Below, piece after piece: positions 1-10,647 of a DNA stretch of 64,000 nucleotides. The notes beneath the pieces were generated by a model. That model searched no databases. It was not told the DNA's origin and saw only the letters and a list, made by a program, of their open reading frames with translations. The position numbers and the translations under genes are program-made. The first letter of the stretch is position 1. Each line of letters opens with the position of its first letter. Source of the stretch: Neolentinus lepideus HHB14362 ss-1 (taxonomy: Eukaryota > Basidiomycota > Agaricomycetes > Gloeophyllales > Gloeophyllaceae); assembly GCA_001632425.1 (NCBI GenBank), contig KV425589.1:74543-138542 (forward strand), written 5' to 3'.

Positions 1-44
1 TGCAGCCATATCGACGGACCAAGATACAGTCAACTTTCTCATAA

Positions 45-564
45 CCCATACGGGTCCGTGAACGTCCCAAAGTATGGGTTATTGCAGAGTATGGGTTGCG
101 AGAGAGGTCATTAAAATATCATTAAAATACAAATTATATATATACAGGAATTAATACTCCTAGAAGGTTCTATAATACCATGAATGAGTGTTTCGAGCAA
201 AGTAATCGGTAATCTGGCATCGAGAACTGATTCCAGCTCCCTGATTTGCTCATCCACGTGACTTCCTTGTCTGATATGTGGTGACATGAAGGTTGCGAGC
301 AGCATACGGTACCTTCCGAATATCATACCATATGAGTTTCGGCTGTAGATCTAATGTTTCTGGTCCATTGTTGCATCAAATATGGTAAATTCTACCCAAA
401 ATGAAATAAATATATGGGTTATGATTGGCTGAGAGGCCATGGGTTATGGAGTATTACAGAGATATGGGTTGTCACGTAAATTAATTAGGAACCAACTTGG
501 TGGACGCAAAAATGTATGGGTTAGAACAGAGCATGGGTTGTTAGAGAGATGGGTTATGAGAGAG
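45..564. repeat. Degenerate ATGGGTT-type interspersed repeat field
   Basis: Eight copies of the heptamer ATGGGTT lie between about 73 and 555, and an inverted copy (aacccata) starts near 45. Many are followed within a few bases by short purine tracts such as agagag. Spacing is irregular, in three clusters near 70-100, 410-470 and 515-555, so this is not a strict tandem array. No open frame with gene-like composition crosses the field. It could be an eroded minisatellite or an element edge; function unknown. Confidence 0.5.
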
Positions 565-570
565 TCGCGA

Positions 571-1170
571 GACTGTACCTCCTTCCAGCGGAACAGATTG
601 AACACTGACGCAAGTGTATCGTGTAGACGTATGCGTAAGTCAGCTCCACGCACCCTGTGAAACCGCGCCTGGAACAAGGCGGTAATTGGAGGAGTGAACG
701 AAACGCTAGGCTCGCTCCAAGGTCTCGTTTCAAGATCTGCGACATTGAAGGACATTAATGACAACCCTTCATGTGCAACAGAGTCGACTGCGTCCGCACT
801 CGAGGGTGGTTCATCGGAAGATGCGATCGTGCGAAACACCGTATGGTTCTCGAGTACAGGCCACATGTGTACGCTATGATTTGAATGGATGCACGGACAT
901 TATCGATCATAAAGCTAGAATTCGAGCCATGCCTGACACAATAAAATAAGATATGGCTGTAGCACACAGTAGCATGTATAATTAGTTCCTCAATCTGTGA
1001 TATATCGGTATAATCTTTGATCGTGTCACACCAGTGTCCAAAGTAAACCAATGTACTAGCCTATCTTCGTTGACAATCACGACGAGTTCTCTATGAATGG
1101 GTATCTAAGGGCAAGACAACACCGTCCAAATAATTAGAAGAAACAAACTAGATCAGTTGACACCAACCCC
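571..1170. other. Intergenic stretch, no supported gene
   Basis: About 600 bases between the repeat field and the stop codon of the secreted-protein gene. Only short overlapping open frames on both strands are present, with no splice-consistent chain and no recognisable protein. The part next to 1170 is presumably the 3' UTR of the minus-strand gene. Confidence 0.5.
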
Positions 1171-2176
1171 TCAAAGCGCAGCAGCGAAGCCGGCGGCAGC
1201 AACACTCAATGCCGAAATGAGGACACCTAAAGCACCACCCTCAACTGAAACACTCCTGCCTGCACCGCTGAAAGCACCGGACTTGATGCCACCGGCAGCC
1301 TGGACAGCACCGCTCATGAAGCTCTCACCGCACGTACTTTGAACACCCTGGTACAACGCGCTCTGGCCGCTGAGGAGGGAGCTCTTGCTCAAACCAGGTC
1401 CGTAGGGCACGGACGATTCGAAATTGATGTACGAGGTAAGGATGCTGCGAGTGCAAGAAGTGCAAAGGGTGGACGAGGGGGTCGATCCGGTAAGGAGGAG
1501 GAAGGGAAGGTTGTAGTTGGTGAAGGTGGTCGCGTTGGGTTCAATCATGGATACGGCGCGCTTCGACGAAGTTTGGGGATACCAGAGGTACTTCTGCGCG
1601 GTCGCAAGGTTGCCAGACGAGGAGCTAGAGTTGGCAGCGGAGGCGGTCTGCGTGATGCAGTAGTTGCCGCTGTCGTCCTGCGAGCAAACTGCCTGCATCA
1701 ATGGCGTAAGCGAGTAGAGCGCGTCGTACATGCGAATCACTGCGCTATTGGCAGAAGCCGTGAGCTCGGGCGTGCACGCAGAGTAGAAGCTCGCGAGCTG
1801 GGACTTGATATTGCTAGCAGAGCAGGCGGTCTCAGAGTTCGCACAGAAGCTCTTGATCGCAGAGTTGACGGAGGACGTCGACGATGCGCCTGAGTTCGCG
1901 GCAGCTCCGAATTGGGAGGTAGCCGAAATGATGGGTGCAGCGCAGGAATAGAGGGTCGAATCACTGTTCAGCGACGTAAGGTAGGTCGAGCAGGCAGAGC
2001 TGATGCCTGAAGGAATGAGCGCGCTCGCGGTAGACGATGCAGCAGTAGCAGACGACGCCTGTGTCGAACCGCCCCATGTCAATACTTCATCGGTGTCATT
2101 GTTCATGATAAATACTGACCGACGACTGGGCGAGAGCGCCCGCAACGAGCAAGGAGATTATTGCAATTGACTTCAT
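1171..2176 (-). CDS. Secreted, GPI-anchored Cys-rich fungal protein (DUF7729-like)
   Basis: Two exons, 2120-2176 and 1171-2058, with a 61-nt intron (2059-2119, donor GTCAGT) give a 314-aa protein. The start at 2176 is chosen because it supplies a typical signal peptide (MKSIAIISLLVAGALA) that an intron-less reading would miss. The mature part is Ser/Ala-rich with ten regularly spaced cysteines, including a C-x2-C pair. The protein ends in a small-residue site followed by a hydrophobic tail (last about 20 residues), as in GPI-anchored wall proteins. Cysteine spacing and length recall the fungal domain of unknown function DUF7729; this is from memory and not searched. Probably a cell-surface protein; molecular role unknown. 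Confidence 0.75.
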
Positions 2177-4396
2177 CGCGGATGATACGTAGATGAACGA
2201 GTGGACGGTTTTACTGTCGACGACGACAAAGAGTGGGTTTTCCGTAAGAAATGGGGCGTCAAAGTAGTTGGGAGGGTGTCGTCTGAAGGTTGTCTTGGCG
2301 ACAACAAGGACAAACTAACCGAAAAGGAAATCAGTGGCTGACAGTTCACAGGCGGCAAAGCGCAACCGTCAGGCTGCCAACTCGCATGATGTCTGCCACT
2401 ACAGAACGTACATGCATATACACAAGGAGATATGTATGTTACAGGCACTTCGTTGCGAGAATTACGGCCCAAGATGTTCTGTAGTGAAACTTGACTAGAG
2501 TCTGTCATCTCTGGCAGACGTCATTGTACATACCACAGTGGGCGGCACTGTAAACCATTGATGTTTTCGCATACGATGTCAACAGTCGCTACGCGTCGTT
2601 GCATGGTGCAGCGCCCTCGGAGACATGCTACGTGCTGTATGGACTGATCGTTACACCAATGAGGACAAAGCCCCGTACATAAACGTTCTCAGTTCTCGGA
2701 TGGGCAATCCCCGCACGTCGATGAGCTGTACGCACATGATTTCCTCCCACATAGATGCCTAAACTCGTGGTAAAGCGACATCGCACATCTAGACTGCTTC
2801 TCAGGCCCCCGGGAGTTGATATCAGTATATCTCCGTTGTAGATTGCCATGACTGGATACTATTTATTCACTATTCTTTGATAAGAAGTTTGACAGTAAAA
2901 ATGTACAAAACTTGCCACGGATGATTTAACAGAAACGTGGCATCAGGCTTAGACGCAACGAGTCTGAGATGTCTTGATCCAGAATCCGTCAGAGATAATG
3001 TTAAAGTGGATAGAAGTGTTGACAGAAGGACGGGGTTATTATGTGGTTGACAAGACAGGCGAGCGGTCCCACAAGATTGGTAGTCTCGGGCACACCGGTG
3101 TCGCTGTGAAGTTTGGATAATAGAGCAACTTGGACTTCCCTTTTGAAAACAACACGGCCCACTGTAGCACGGCGAAGCTGGAATCGCCTGACACGGCGGC
3201 GTTTAATTCAGTACGGGACCTACAACATTAGTCGTGCTGTTATAGGCGTCTTGACAGTGTACTTTACGTGGAGAAGGCGGACCCGGCTGACACTTGAAGC
3301 ACCGGGTAGCATATTAATATTCATACCGTGTTCACAAGTTCCAATTTACGGAGGAAACTCTCAGGCAGATGTTCCTACAACAGCCCAGAACTTCAGCGTG
3401 AAATCTGGATAAAGGGGAGCGCACGTTTGGATCACAGAACGTCGAAGATTATTGATATGTGATATATGTGATAATATCTGATTGTTGGCGATAGTGCAGA
3501 GTTTGACGGAGAAAACGAAGCGGAGTGTCTAAATTTGCAGAACTAGAATAAACAGTCCAATCTCGACAGCAGCCACGACAGCAGCCACGGCGAGAACTAT
3601 CCAACCCGCGGTCACGAACGGTCTCCCATATATCCGCTTGTTCTCCTGCCCACGGGTGAAAATAGCACAATGCCGCGTCGGCGCAGGACCAGATACTTCG
3701 TCGCCTTTACTGGGGAGCTCGGCCAAGTCGACACAATCAATATGATTGTCAGCAAAGTCGTGCCGCGAGTGCCTTGCTCGCATGAACGAGATGACGAACA
3801 ATAGTACCGATAGGATTGTATACAGCAAGCCGACTGTCGGACTGTTAGATTAAGGGTGCTAAGTGGCAACTAGGTCGTGACGTACTTTTGTAAAACCGCC
3901 GGTCGAAAAGCCTCAGCAAGGCAAGAGCATAACCTAGATTACCGAGCGCCGTACGTCGATACGCACCATCAAACGTGCGATGGCGAGCGCGGAGCTCCAC
4001 AAGCTCGTTTACGTCTGAAGCTCGGAAAGAGTCCGCTCGGTGACCTCTGCGTTATAGAAAGATGTTGGATATAAGCATGGCACCACGAACCATGGCACGG
4101 GCCTGTAACGGTGATGATGAGGCATTTTTCCTAGCTGCAAGAGACGGTTCACTGAAAACGACGACGACCGAGGGACTGAGAGGACACAATGCGCAGCTAG
4201 AAGATGGTGGCGCAGGTCAGGCTGTCCCGGAAGAAGCCGAGTCTGTTTCCTCGAATTTTTGAGTGCATGCTGTTTTACGCGGTACACTGGCCTATCGGGC
4301 CCCGTCGACAGTTTCAGTCTCTTCTATTCAAGTTGTGGTTTAATCGGGTCTAGCGATCCTAAGGTCGTTGACTAAGACAAGAGAGGCGAGGTAGAA
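2177..4396. other. Gene-poor 2.2-kb intergenic region
   Basis: Between two confident genes no multi-exon gene could be assembled. Several short open frames lie on both strands, most without an ATG or with improbable composition. The only one with protein-like features is the membrane-type frame at 3529-3828, listed separately. The last few hundred bases before 4397 should hold the OXA1 promoter. Confidence 0.45.
3529..3828 (-). CDS. Possible small membrane protein (terminal exon)
   Basis: A 99-codon open frame with a hydrophobic N-terminal segment (about 15 residues), a polar middle and a strong C-terminal transmembrane segment rich in Val/Ala/Ile just before the stop. The frame opens with TTG, not ATG, and an acceptor-like ctaacag lies just upstream near 3843-3850. 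If real, it is therefore the last exon of a spliced gene whose first exon I could not fix. No family recognised. Kept only because two well-formed hydrophobic segments in one frame are unusual for noise. Confidence 0.25.
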   Translation of the reverse strand: MLYTILSVLLFVISFMRARHSRHDFADNHIDCVDLAELPSKGDEVSGPAPTRHCAIFTRGQENKRIYGRPFVTAGWIVLAVAAVVAAVEIGLFILVLQI

Positions 4397-5945
4397 ATGG
4401 CCAGCATGTGGTGTGCGAGCAGAGGGACTGTCAGACATAGGTATGTGTGGAGTTCTAAGAATGCAAGAGGTATCTTGGGCCGTCTTATATCGGTCTGGAA
4501 TCATTCCTGTCGTTCCTACTTACGGTGGTTTCCAGTCATGATGCACGTCACTCACCAGAATTGTTAGGATGACGCCTATGGTCTCAGGACCCGCTGGTCA
4601 GAGTCGACTATTCTCGGCGGTCCAGGTCTCGAGATGGGTGTGTTGGATTTACTTCCAGCACCGTATATGACCTTAATTCAAGTAGACTCCTAGGTCCAGT
4701 TTGTCATCTCGACCTTCCGGTGCTATCCATCCGCTAGGTATCCAGAGTCGCAGGACCTTGACGGTCTCTCACTCACGTGGAGCACCTGTACCCTCAAATA
4801 TTACAGGAGTATCAAGCTCGGTGGGCCCCAGTGATGGATTACAGTCTGCGCCAGCCACTCCATCTGCCGACTCTTCTGTCCTGACATCAGCTGCCTCGAG
4901 CACATCCGACGTTGTCCCTCCCACTGACCTTTTCCCTGATACGGCAGCAGAGTTTACTTCCCTTGTCCCTGCATCAATACCGCCCATCCAATATGGCGAC
5001 CTAGCAAATCTCGGACTGACCTCCTGGTCACCCATCGGTCTTTCCGTTTGGGCGCTGGAAATCATCAACACCAGCACCGGTCTCCCATGGCTGCAGACCA
5101 TCGTACTAGGCACGATGCTCTCCCGCGCGATCATCTTGCCCATGAGCATCGTCTCCATGCGCGAGGCGGGGAAGATGCTGACCATTCAGCCGCAGCTGAA
5201 GGCCGTCCGCGACGAGATGGTCGCGGCCAAGCAATCGCAGAACTTGTTGCAGATGCAGAGGATGATGCTCGTGCAGAAGAGTTTGTTCGAGGAGGCGAAT
5301 GTGAAGCCCGCAAGGATGTTCCTGTTCAACGTTATGCCTTTGCCAGTCTCGCTCGGTATGTTCTTTGGAGTGAAGCGTCTTTGCGAGTTTCCACTGGAAC
5401 AGATGAAGACGGGTGGCTTGCAAGCCTTTGATGGTGTCTGGATGGATTTGACGGTTACGGACCCCACGTATATCTTGCCAGTCATAGTCGTCGGGATTAT
5501 CAATCTCCAGCTTCGGGTGAGTGACCACTTACATATTCTGTATTCAGCAGCCAACTCGTAACGAAGCTGGCAGCTCGTGATATGCAGACTCAAGATCGTC
5601 CGGAGATGTTGCACATGATCAACGCTTTTCATGTCTTCTCTATCCTGTGTTCGCCGCTGATGTTTGGTCTTTCTGTCGTAAGTTGTATCATTCTATTGTG
5701 CTGCACGCAGTCTGAACAAATTATGCGCGTTCCAGGGCATGCTATTCAACATTATGTCTTCCGTCGTCTTCTATGCAGCGCAGATTCTATTGTTGCGGAC
5801 ACCTGTCATCCGCGAAACTTTGAAGCTCCCCCCTCTTCCCCAACGCGTAAAGCTTCCGAGCCTCTGGGAGTCATTTCAGGCCGCAAAGCAATGGTGGGCT
5901 AACTCCGTGGCAGACGCAAAAGCTCAGGCTGGGCGGAGAAAGTGA
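4397..5945 (+). CDS. OXA1: Mitochondrial inner-membrane insertase Oxa1/YidC family
   Basis: Oxa1 inserts proteins, including mitochondrially made ones, into the inner mitochondrial membrane. Exon 1 (4397-4440) gives a short basic presequence, MASMWCASRGTVRH. It joins in phase to 4694 across a 253-nt intron, long for this window. The main exon carries the YidC/Oxa1 core: a first membrane segment after the Trp-rich stretch, then the conserved matrix loop with QPQLKAVRDEM and an MQRMMLVQKSL-type helix, then further membrane segments. Two more introns are inferred: about 5517-5566, whose acceptor is chosen for frame and is the weakest join, and 5678-5735. The C-terminal tail is basic and ends RRK, as expected for the ribosome-facing tail of Oxa1. 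Family call secure; exact joins less so. Confidence 0.85.
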
Positions 5946-6279
5946 TAGACACGCATTTGCACTTTAATGGGATAATCCGGATGCTTATCTATCACTATAT
6001 ACGCAAAGTACCTTATGTTCGTGGTAATAGGATAGTTAATGAGACCTCCCTGCTGGCCGTAACCAGTTGCTGAGTGCCATTGGATATAGCAGAATATAGG
6101 TACCGTCTTACCGTGCCCGGCCCCTGCGGTAGCTTCGTGAACGAAGCCGGGCCCACGTTCCAGGACGGTCACGGTTTCAATCAAGACTATGCCTCATGTT
6201 GTTTGTTTACGTTCATTTCCCTCAGGGCTTTCAACGCGTTGGGTCCTAATGGTCTCTTCGCAACGAACCATATCCAGCC

Positions 6280-7546
6280 ATGGTGAGCGCGCCCGCTATT
6301 CCATCTGCTATCTTGTCGTCTCATCACCTTGCGATCATGGCACGTAGGCTAAAGGACCAAAGAACAAGAATAAGAACAAGAACAAGAAGGCCTCCGGGCC
6401 TGCCGAGGAAACTCCTCGGGCGTCTGACGGAGTCATCGATCCATTTGCAGCCGAAGGTAGAGAGGGGAACACGGAGTTGAAGCCAAACTCTGAGCAGCAA
6501 TCTTCCGAGCCAAAGGAACCTACTAATGATGACGAGCCAGACGCTGGGGCAGGCCCGATTGAACCAGCCGAAGGTGGTTTGGGCTCAGAAGGGACCCTTG
6601 GGGACGGTATCGACCCTGCAAACGCAAACGGAGCTGATTCATGGGATGATCGATATCTTTCGACGCAGCCAGTGGACGGGGAAGAGGCCAACGGAGAGGC
6701 GGATTACCTCCAGGGTGAATCAGAGACAAAAGGGAACGAGGAGCCTCCTGCAGTGGAATATCTGCATGAAGAGCCTGCGGTTACTCCCGAAGTACCTATC
6801 GTGGATCTACAGGCTACCGCGGCGTTGTCGCCTCTGGATGGTGAATTCTCCGGTTTCCAGGACGCTGGCTCGAGCGCCGTTCACTTGGGCACACCTGTCA
6901 TCGAGTTTTTGGGCGATGAGCCAGACGAGCCTCCATCCCCCGTCCAATCATTCGTCGCGGAGCCCACCCAGGTCAGACATACTTCAATCGAACCCTGCGT
7001 AAGCCTAATGTACCCTTTCTAGTCCTCTGAAACTCCCATAACATGGTACTGCTCCGGCACCCAAGTGACCGAATCGCTGGGTGAGAAGATCGACAGCAGC
7101 GCGCGCTCGAACATCCAGAACAGCCTACCAGACTACACCCCCACCACCTGGGAGGAATGGGAGGCGTACCTCTCCGAGCGGGAGGCCAGCAAGGAGGGCG
7201 ACTTGAGACGAGTGATGTGCTACTTCTCCATCCTGAAGATCTTCGGCCAAGGCAGCGTGCAGCTGATCTCTGAGTTCGCCGAGCACCGTCACCCAATAGA
7301 CTTGCAAGAAGGTGCGTGCATGCTGTACCATGGGACGCGCTTCTACGCTAACGGCGCTGAACGCAAGGGGATTCCATGATCATTCCGGCTGTTGATCTGC
7401 CTCCCGCCGTGTTCAAACGGGACTACCGAAGACGAAAGACAAAGACCAAGTCAGTCATTAGGCAGCCGTTGATGAACGAAGTTCACATAGAAGGCAAGAT
7501 GCAGGTTCTCGCTATCATGTCCTATTGGGTTCGCCAGGACCAATGA
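6280..7546 (+). CDS. Uncharacterised Lys-rich/acidic protein, four exons
   Basis: I do not recognise this protein. The start codon alone forms the coding part of exon 1 (6280-6282) and is followed by a 65-nt intron. Exons 6348-6971, 7023-7311 and 7368-7546 then join in phase to give 364 aa. After the Met comes a KNKNKNKNKK basic run, then about 190 residues of acidic, Pro/Glu-rich probably disordered sequence. The C-terminal part is compact: a WEEWEAYLSEREASKEG segment, then VMCYFSILKIFGQGS, and a late basic patch (KRDYRRRKTKTK). The last join matters, because reading straight through 7312 stops early at 7379, whereas splicing 7312-7367 keeps an open frame for 59 more codons. Possibly nuclear, from the basic runs; function unknown. 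Confidence 0.6.
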
Positions 7547-7796
7547 GGATCGGTTTGTTTCCATGTACCGTTAATCCCTTTCTTGTATCTCCAAGGCGTT
7601 CTATCCTTATACCTAACGTGTATCCTTGCCAAGCCTTGCTCCCATTCGTTCTGGAGTATATATCTCCAAGGTTGGCGTCACTCGGCGATACCGCTGTGAA
7701 TAGCAGAGCAGATTTCCACCTTAGTAATATAGAAACAACCACCAGAATCCCATCTAACTTGGTACACAAATCATCTCGACATAGGACACGCACAAT

Positions 7797-10107
7797 CTAC
7801 GCAGCCCCTCCTCCGTCCCTCGAACTCCTCAACACCGGACTAGGAAACCCCCTCTCCATGCGACTCTCATCGCCAGGCGTAGGCGTGGGCGGGATCTCGC
7901 TCACACTCCCACCCGCCGCGGCAGCATTTTGCGCACCCGACCCCAGCTGAATCTCCACCCCCTCCTCCTCCTCGCTACTATACCCCGACGCCGCCGCACC
8001 ACTCTCCCCACCCACCACTCCGCTGCCCGATCCCACCGCGCTAATGCTCCCCATAGCGCTCCTCCGCTGCGCCCTTCTCGCGTGGAACGTGCGGCTCGCC
8101 GTCGCGTTCGAGAACAGCGGCAGGAGGTACCGCTCGTCCAGCGCCCGGAACCACTTGCCCTCCCGCCCCGGCACCGGCGTAACCACGTCGCTCTCCGCCC
8201 GCGTCCGCGCCGCCATCGGCAGCACCTCCCCGCTATCCGACTCGTACCCGTCCGACGACGACGCAGCCGAGAATATCGCATTCGCAGCGAGCGGCGACTG
8301 CACCTGCGCAATATGGTTGTAGCTCCGCGGCGACTTGCCATAGTGCACCCCAATCCTGCTCGCGCCAGCCGTCCTCTGCTGCTGCTGCGCCGCAAAGTAG
8401 CTGAGGTCCGGCACGCGCCCCGCGAGCGCGTCCTCGTCGTAATACCTCTGCCACGCCGGGCCGTACCTATCGCTATACCACGCACTCCTCGCTAGCCCCG
8501 AAACCTCCTCCCCCTCCTCCTCGCTACTCGCCGCCTCGTCCTCCACGCCCGTCCGTATCCCCAGCACCTCCAGCATCCGCGCCGTCGTCCCCCCAAACAG
8601 CACGACAGTCAGCACGACCACGACGAGCACCGTCATCCGCAGCACCTGCGCGTTCGCGCCCTGGAACCCCGCCGCGAGCGCGACGCCCACCGCGCCCCTG
8701 AGCCCCGCCCAGAACAGCATCATCTGGTACGAGTGCGGCAGCTCGTCCTGCCGCTGCCCCCTCGCGTGCCGCTGGAACAGGTTGATCGCCTCCGACAGCG
8801 GGAACACCGCCGCGTACCTCGTAAAAATGACCGCGACCGTCGTGATCACGATGAACAGCGGCTTAAAGTAGCTCGCGAGCGCCTCGCCCGACGGCGCGCT
8901 CGTGAACAGCGACAGGCCCAGGTACACGAAGATAAAGTTCTCCGAGAGCTGCGCGAGCGTCGCGAAGATCGCGCGCGTCGCGCGCTGCGTGCGGCGCGAC
9001 ATCGTGTGGTACGCGTAGTGCTTGAGGGTGATGCCGCAGAAGAGGAGCGAGACGATGCCCGAGGTGGAGAGGCCGTTGGAGAAGAAGTAGCACGTGTACG
9101 CGGAGAGCGCGACGAGGCAGGTCTCGATGCCCGGGTAGTGCGTGAGCGCGGAGTGTTTGAGGAGGAGGGACATGGCGAGCCCGAAGGCGACGCCGAGGGC
9201 CATGGAGGCGAGGAAGGAGAAGAGGAAGATGCCGATGCCGTGGAAGAGGGACGAGATGTATATCTCGGTGCCGTGGAATCGCGAGAGCGTCCTGTCAAAG
9301 CCTTAGCCTGGCATTGACGAGCGCAGGGCAGATGCTACTCACTCGTACATGACGATGCTGACGGCATCGTTGAGGAGACTCTCGCCGAATATGATGCTGT
9401 AAAGCTTGGGGTCGACCTTGTACTGGTTGAATATGGCTAGGATGGTGACGGGGTCCGTGGCGGACAGCGTGGACCCGAAGATCAGGCATTCGAGTAGGCC
9501 TAGCTCCAGCGATTCGAGCCCGAGGAAGGACCATATGTATACAAGCACTCTGCTCTGTAGCAATGAATAATGAGACGACTGGGAGAAAGGGTTGGTTCTG
9601 CGTACCCGACGCCCACTGCTGAGATGAACGTCCCGAGGAAGGCGAACGTGAGGATCGAGCCAAAGTTGTGAAAAAAATTTGCCTGTGGGACGAGCGTTGA
9701 GTGTGTCTAGCACTGCGAGTGGATCCCATTCGTACCTGCTTCAATTCGTAGCCCGAGTTGAGGATAATCGGGGGGAGCAAGAGGTTGAAGAACAGCGTGT
9801 GGCGAAAGGTCTACAAACGCATCAGCCCTCAACATCCCAATACCCTGCGCGCACGCACCAGCATCTCCTTGATCAAATGCCCCGGCGACAGCCTCACGAT
9901 GAGGCCCACGATCATGCCCGCGACGATCGCGACGAGCGTCTCGTGTATCGCCCTAATCCTCTTGATCTGCAGGTAGTACGACGTCCAGAGCGAGAGGATG
10001 AGCAGCATGCAGACGAGGAAGAGGGACCAGGAGGAGTAGTACTCTTCCTCCTCCACGGGCTCGGGGCTGGGCGAGGGTGAGGGCAGCAGTAGGGAGACGG
10101 TGCTCAT
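7797..10107 (-). CDS. Na+(K+)/H+ antiporter, CPA1/NHX-like
   Basis: A multi-pass membrane exchanger expected to swap Na+ or K+ for H+ across an endomembrane or the plasma membrane. Five exons (9859-10107, 9736-9810, 9606-9682, 9343-9549, 7797-9291) with introns of 48-56 nt join in phase to give 700 aa. The family core is plain: [12 protein letters not shown] in exon 4, then [16 protein letters not shown], the ion-binding Asp motif, split at an intron, and later [14 protein letters not shown]. About twelve hydrophobic segments precede a long hydrophilic C-terminal tail of roughly 250 residues with acidic and Ser-rich stretches, a likely regulatory tail. The gene is very GC-rich, which produces long shadow frames on the other strand. 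The family is clear; which NHX/NHE subgroup is not. Confidence 0.9.
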
Positions 10108-10647
10108 GGTAGCGGTTCGGCGCGGCGGAACCAGAGAGCATGCAGCCTAGTAAGAGAGAATGAACACCAGTGTTTCGAGGACGAGGGACCGTGTCAGCAG
10201 CGGAACAGGATTGCGAATGGACATGGCCAGGCCCCCGAACCGCCCGCCTGGCTGGGGTATATATGTGCCTAAACTGGCGATGCTGATCGTGACCCCGGGA
10301 ACTGCGAGCGAAATTAGGCCGAGTGCGCAGGTTTTGAGATGGCTGGTGCTGAGCGACGAAAGTAGGCCACGGTCCTCTTATATGGCACGGTACGGTATGC
10401 GAGGAATTTACAAGCTGACATCTGGCTTCTGTAGCTGATATATGATATCCAGAACAGAGATAATGACATGGCCGAACGCCATCAAGGCAGACGATAAATC
10501 CCGTAAAAATCAGCCTATTCCAGGCGAAGGCGTATAAAAAAGTCAAAGCAAGAAAGCAGTGTACACGAAAGAGAAGTCGAAATAAATATAGAGGTGTGCT
10601 TTTAGATTGAGATTAGATCTGATATATAGTCCGGACGTAAGATGTTC

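Noticed and set aside
73..555. Telomeric repeat
   Set aside because: ATGGGTT is not the TTAGGG-type fungal telomere repeat and the copies are irregular and internal.
1339..1893. 184-codon plus-strand frame
   Set aside because: Antisense to the secreted Cys-rich protein; Arg/Gly-rich noise.
8733..9317. 194-codon plus-strand frame opposite the antiporter (also 7929-8495)
   Set aside because: Shadow of a very GC-rich minus-strand gene; Arg/Glu-only composition, and the antiporter frame is clearly the real one.
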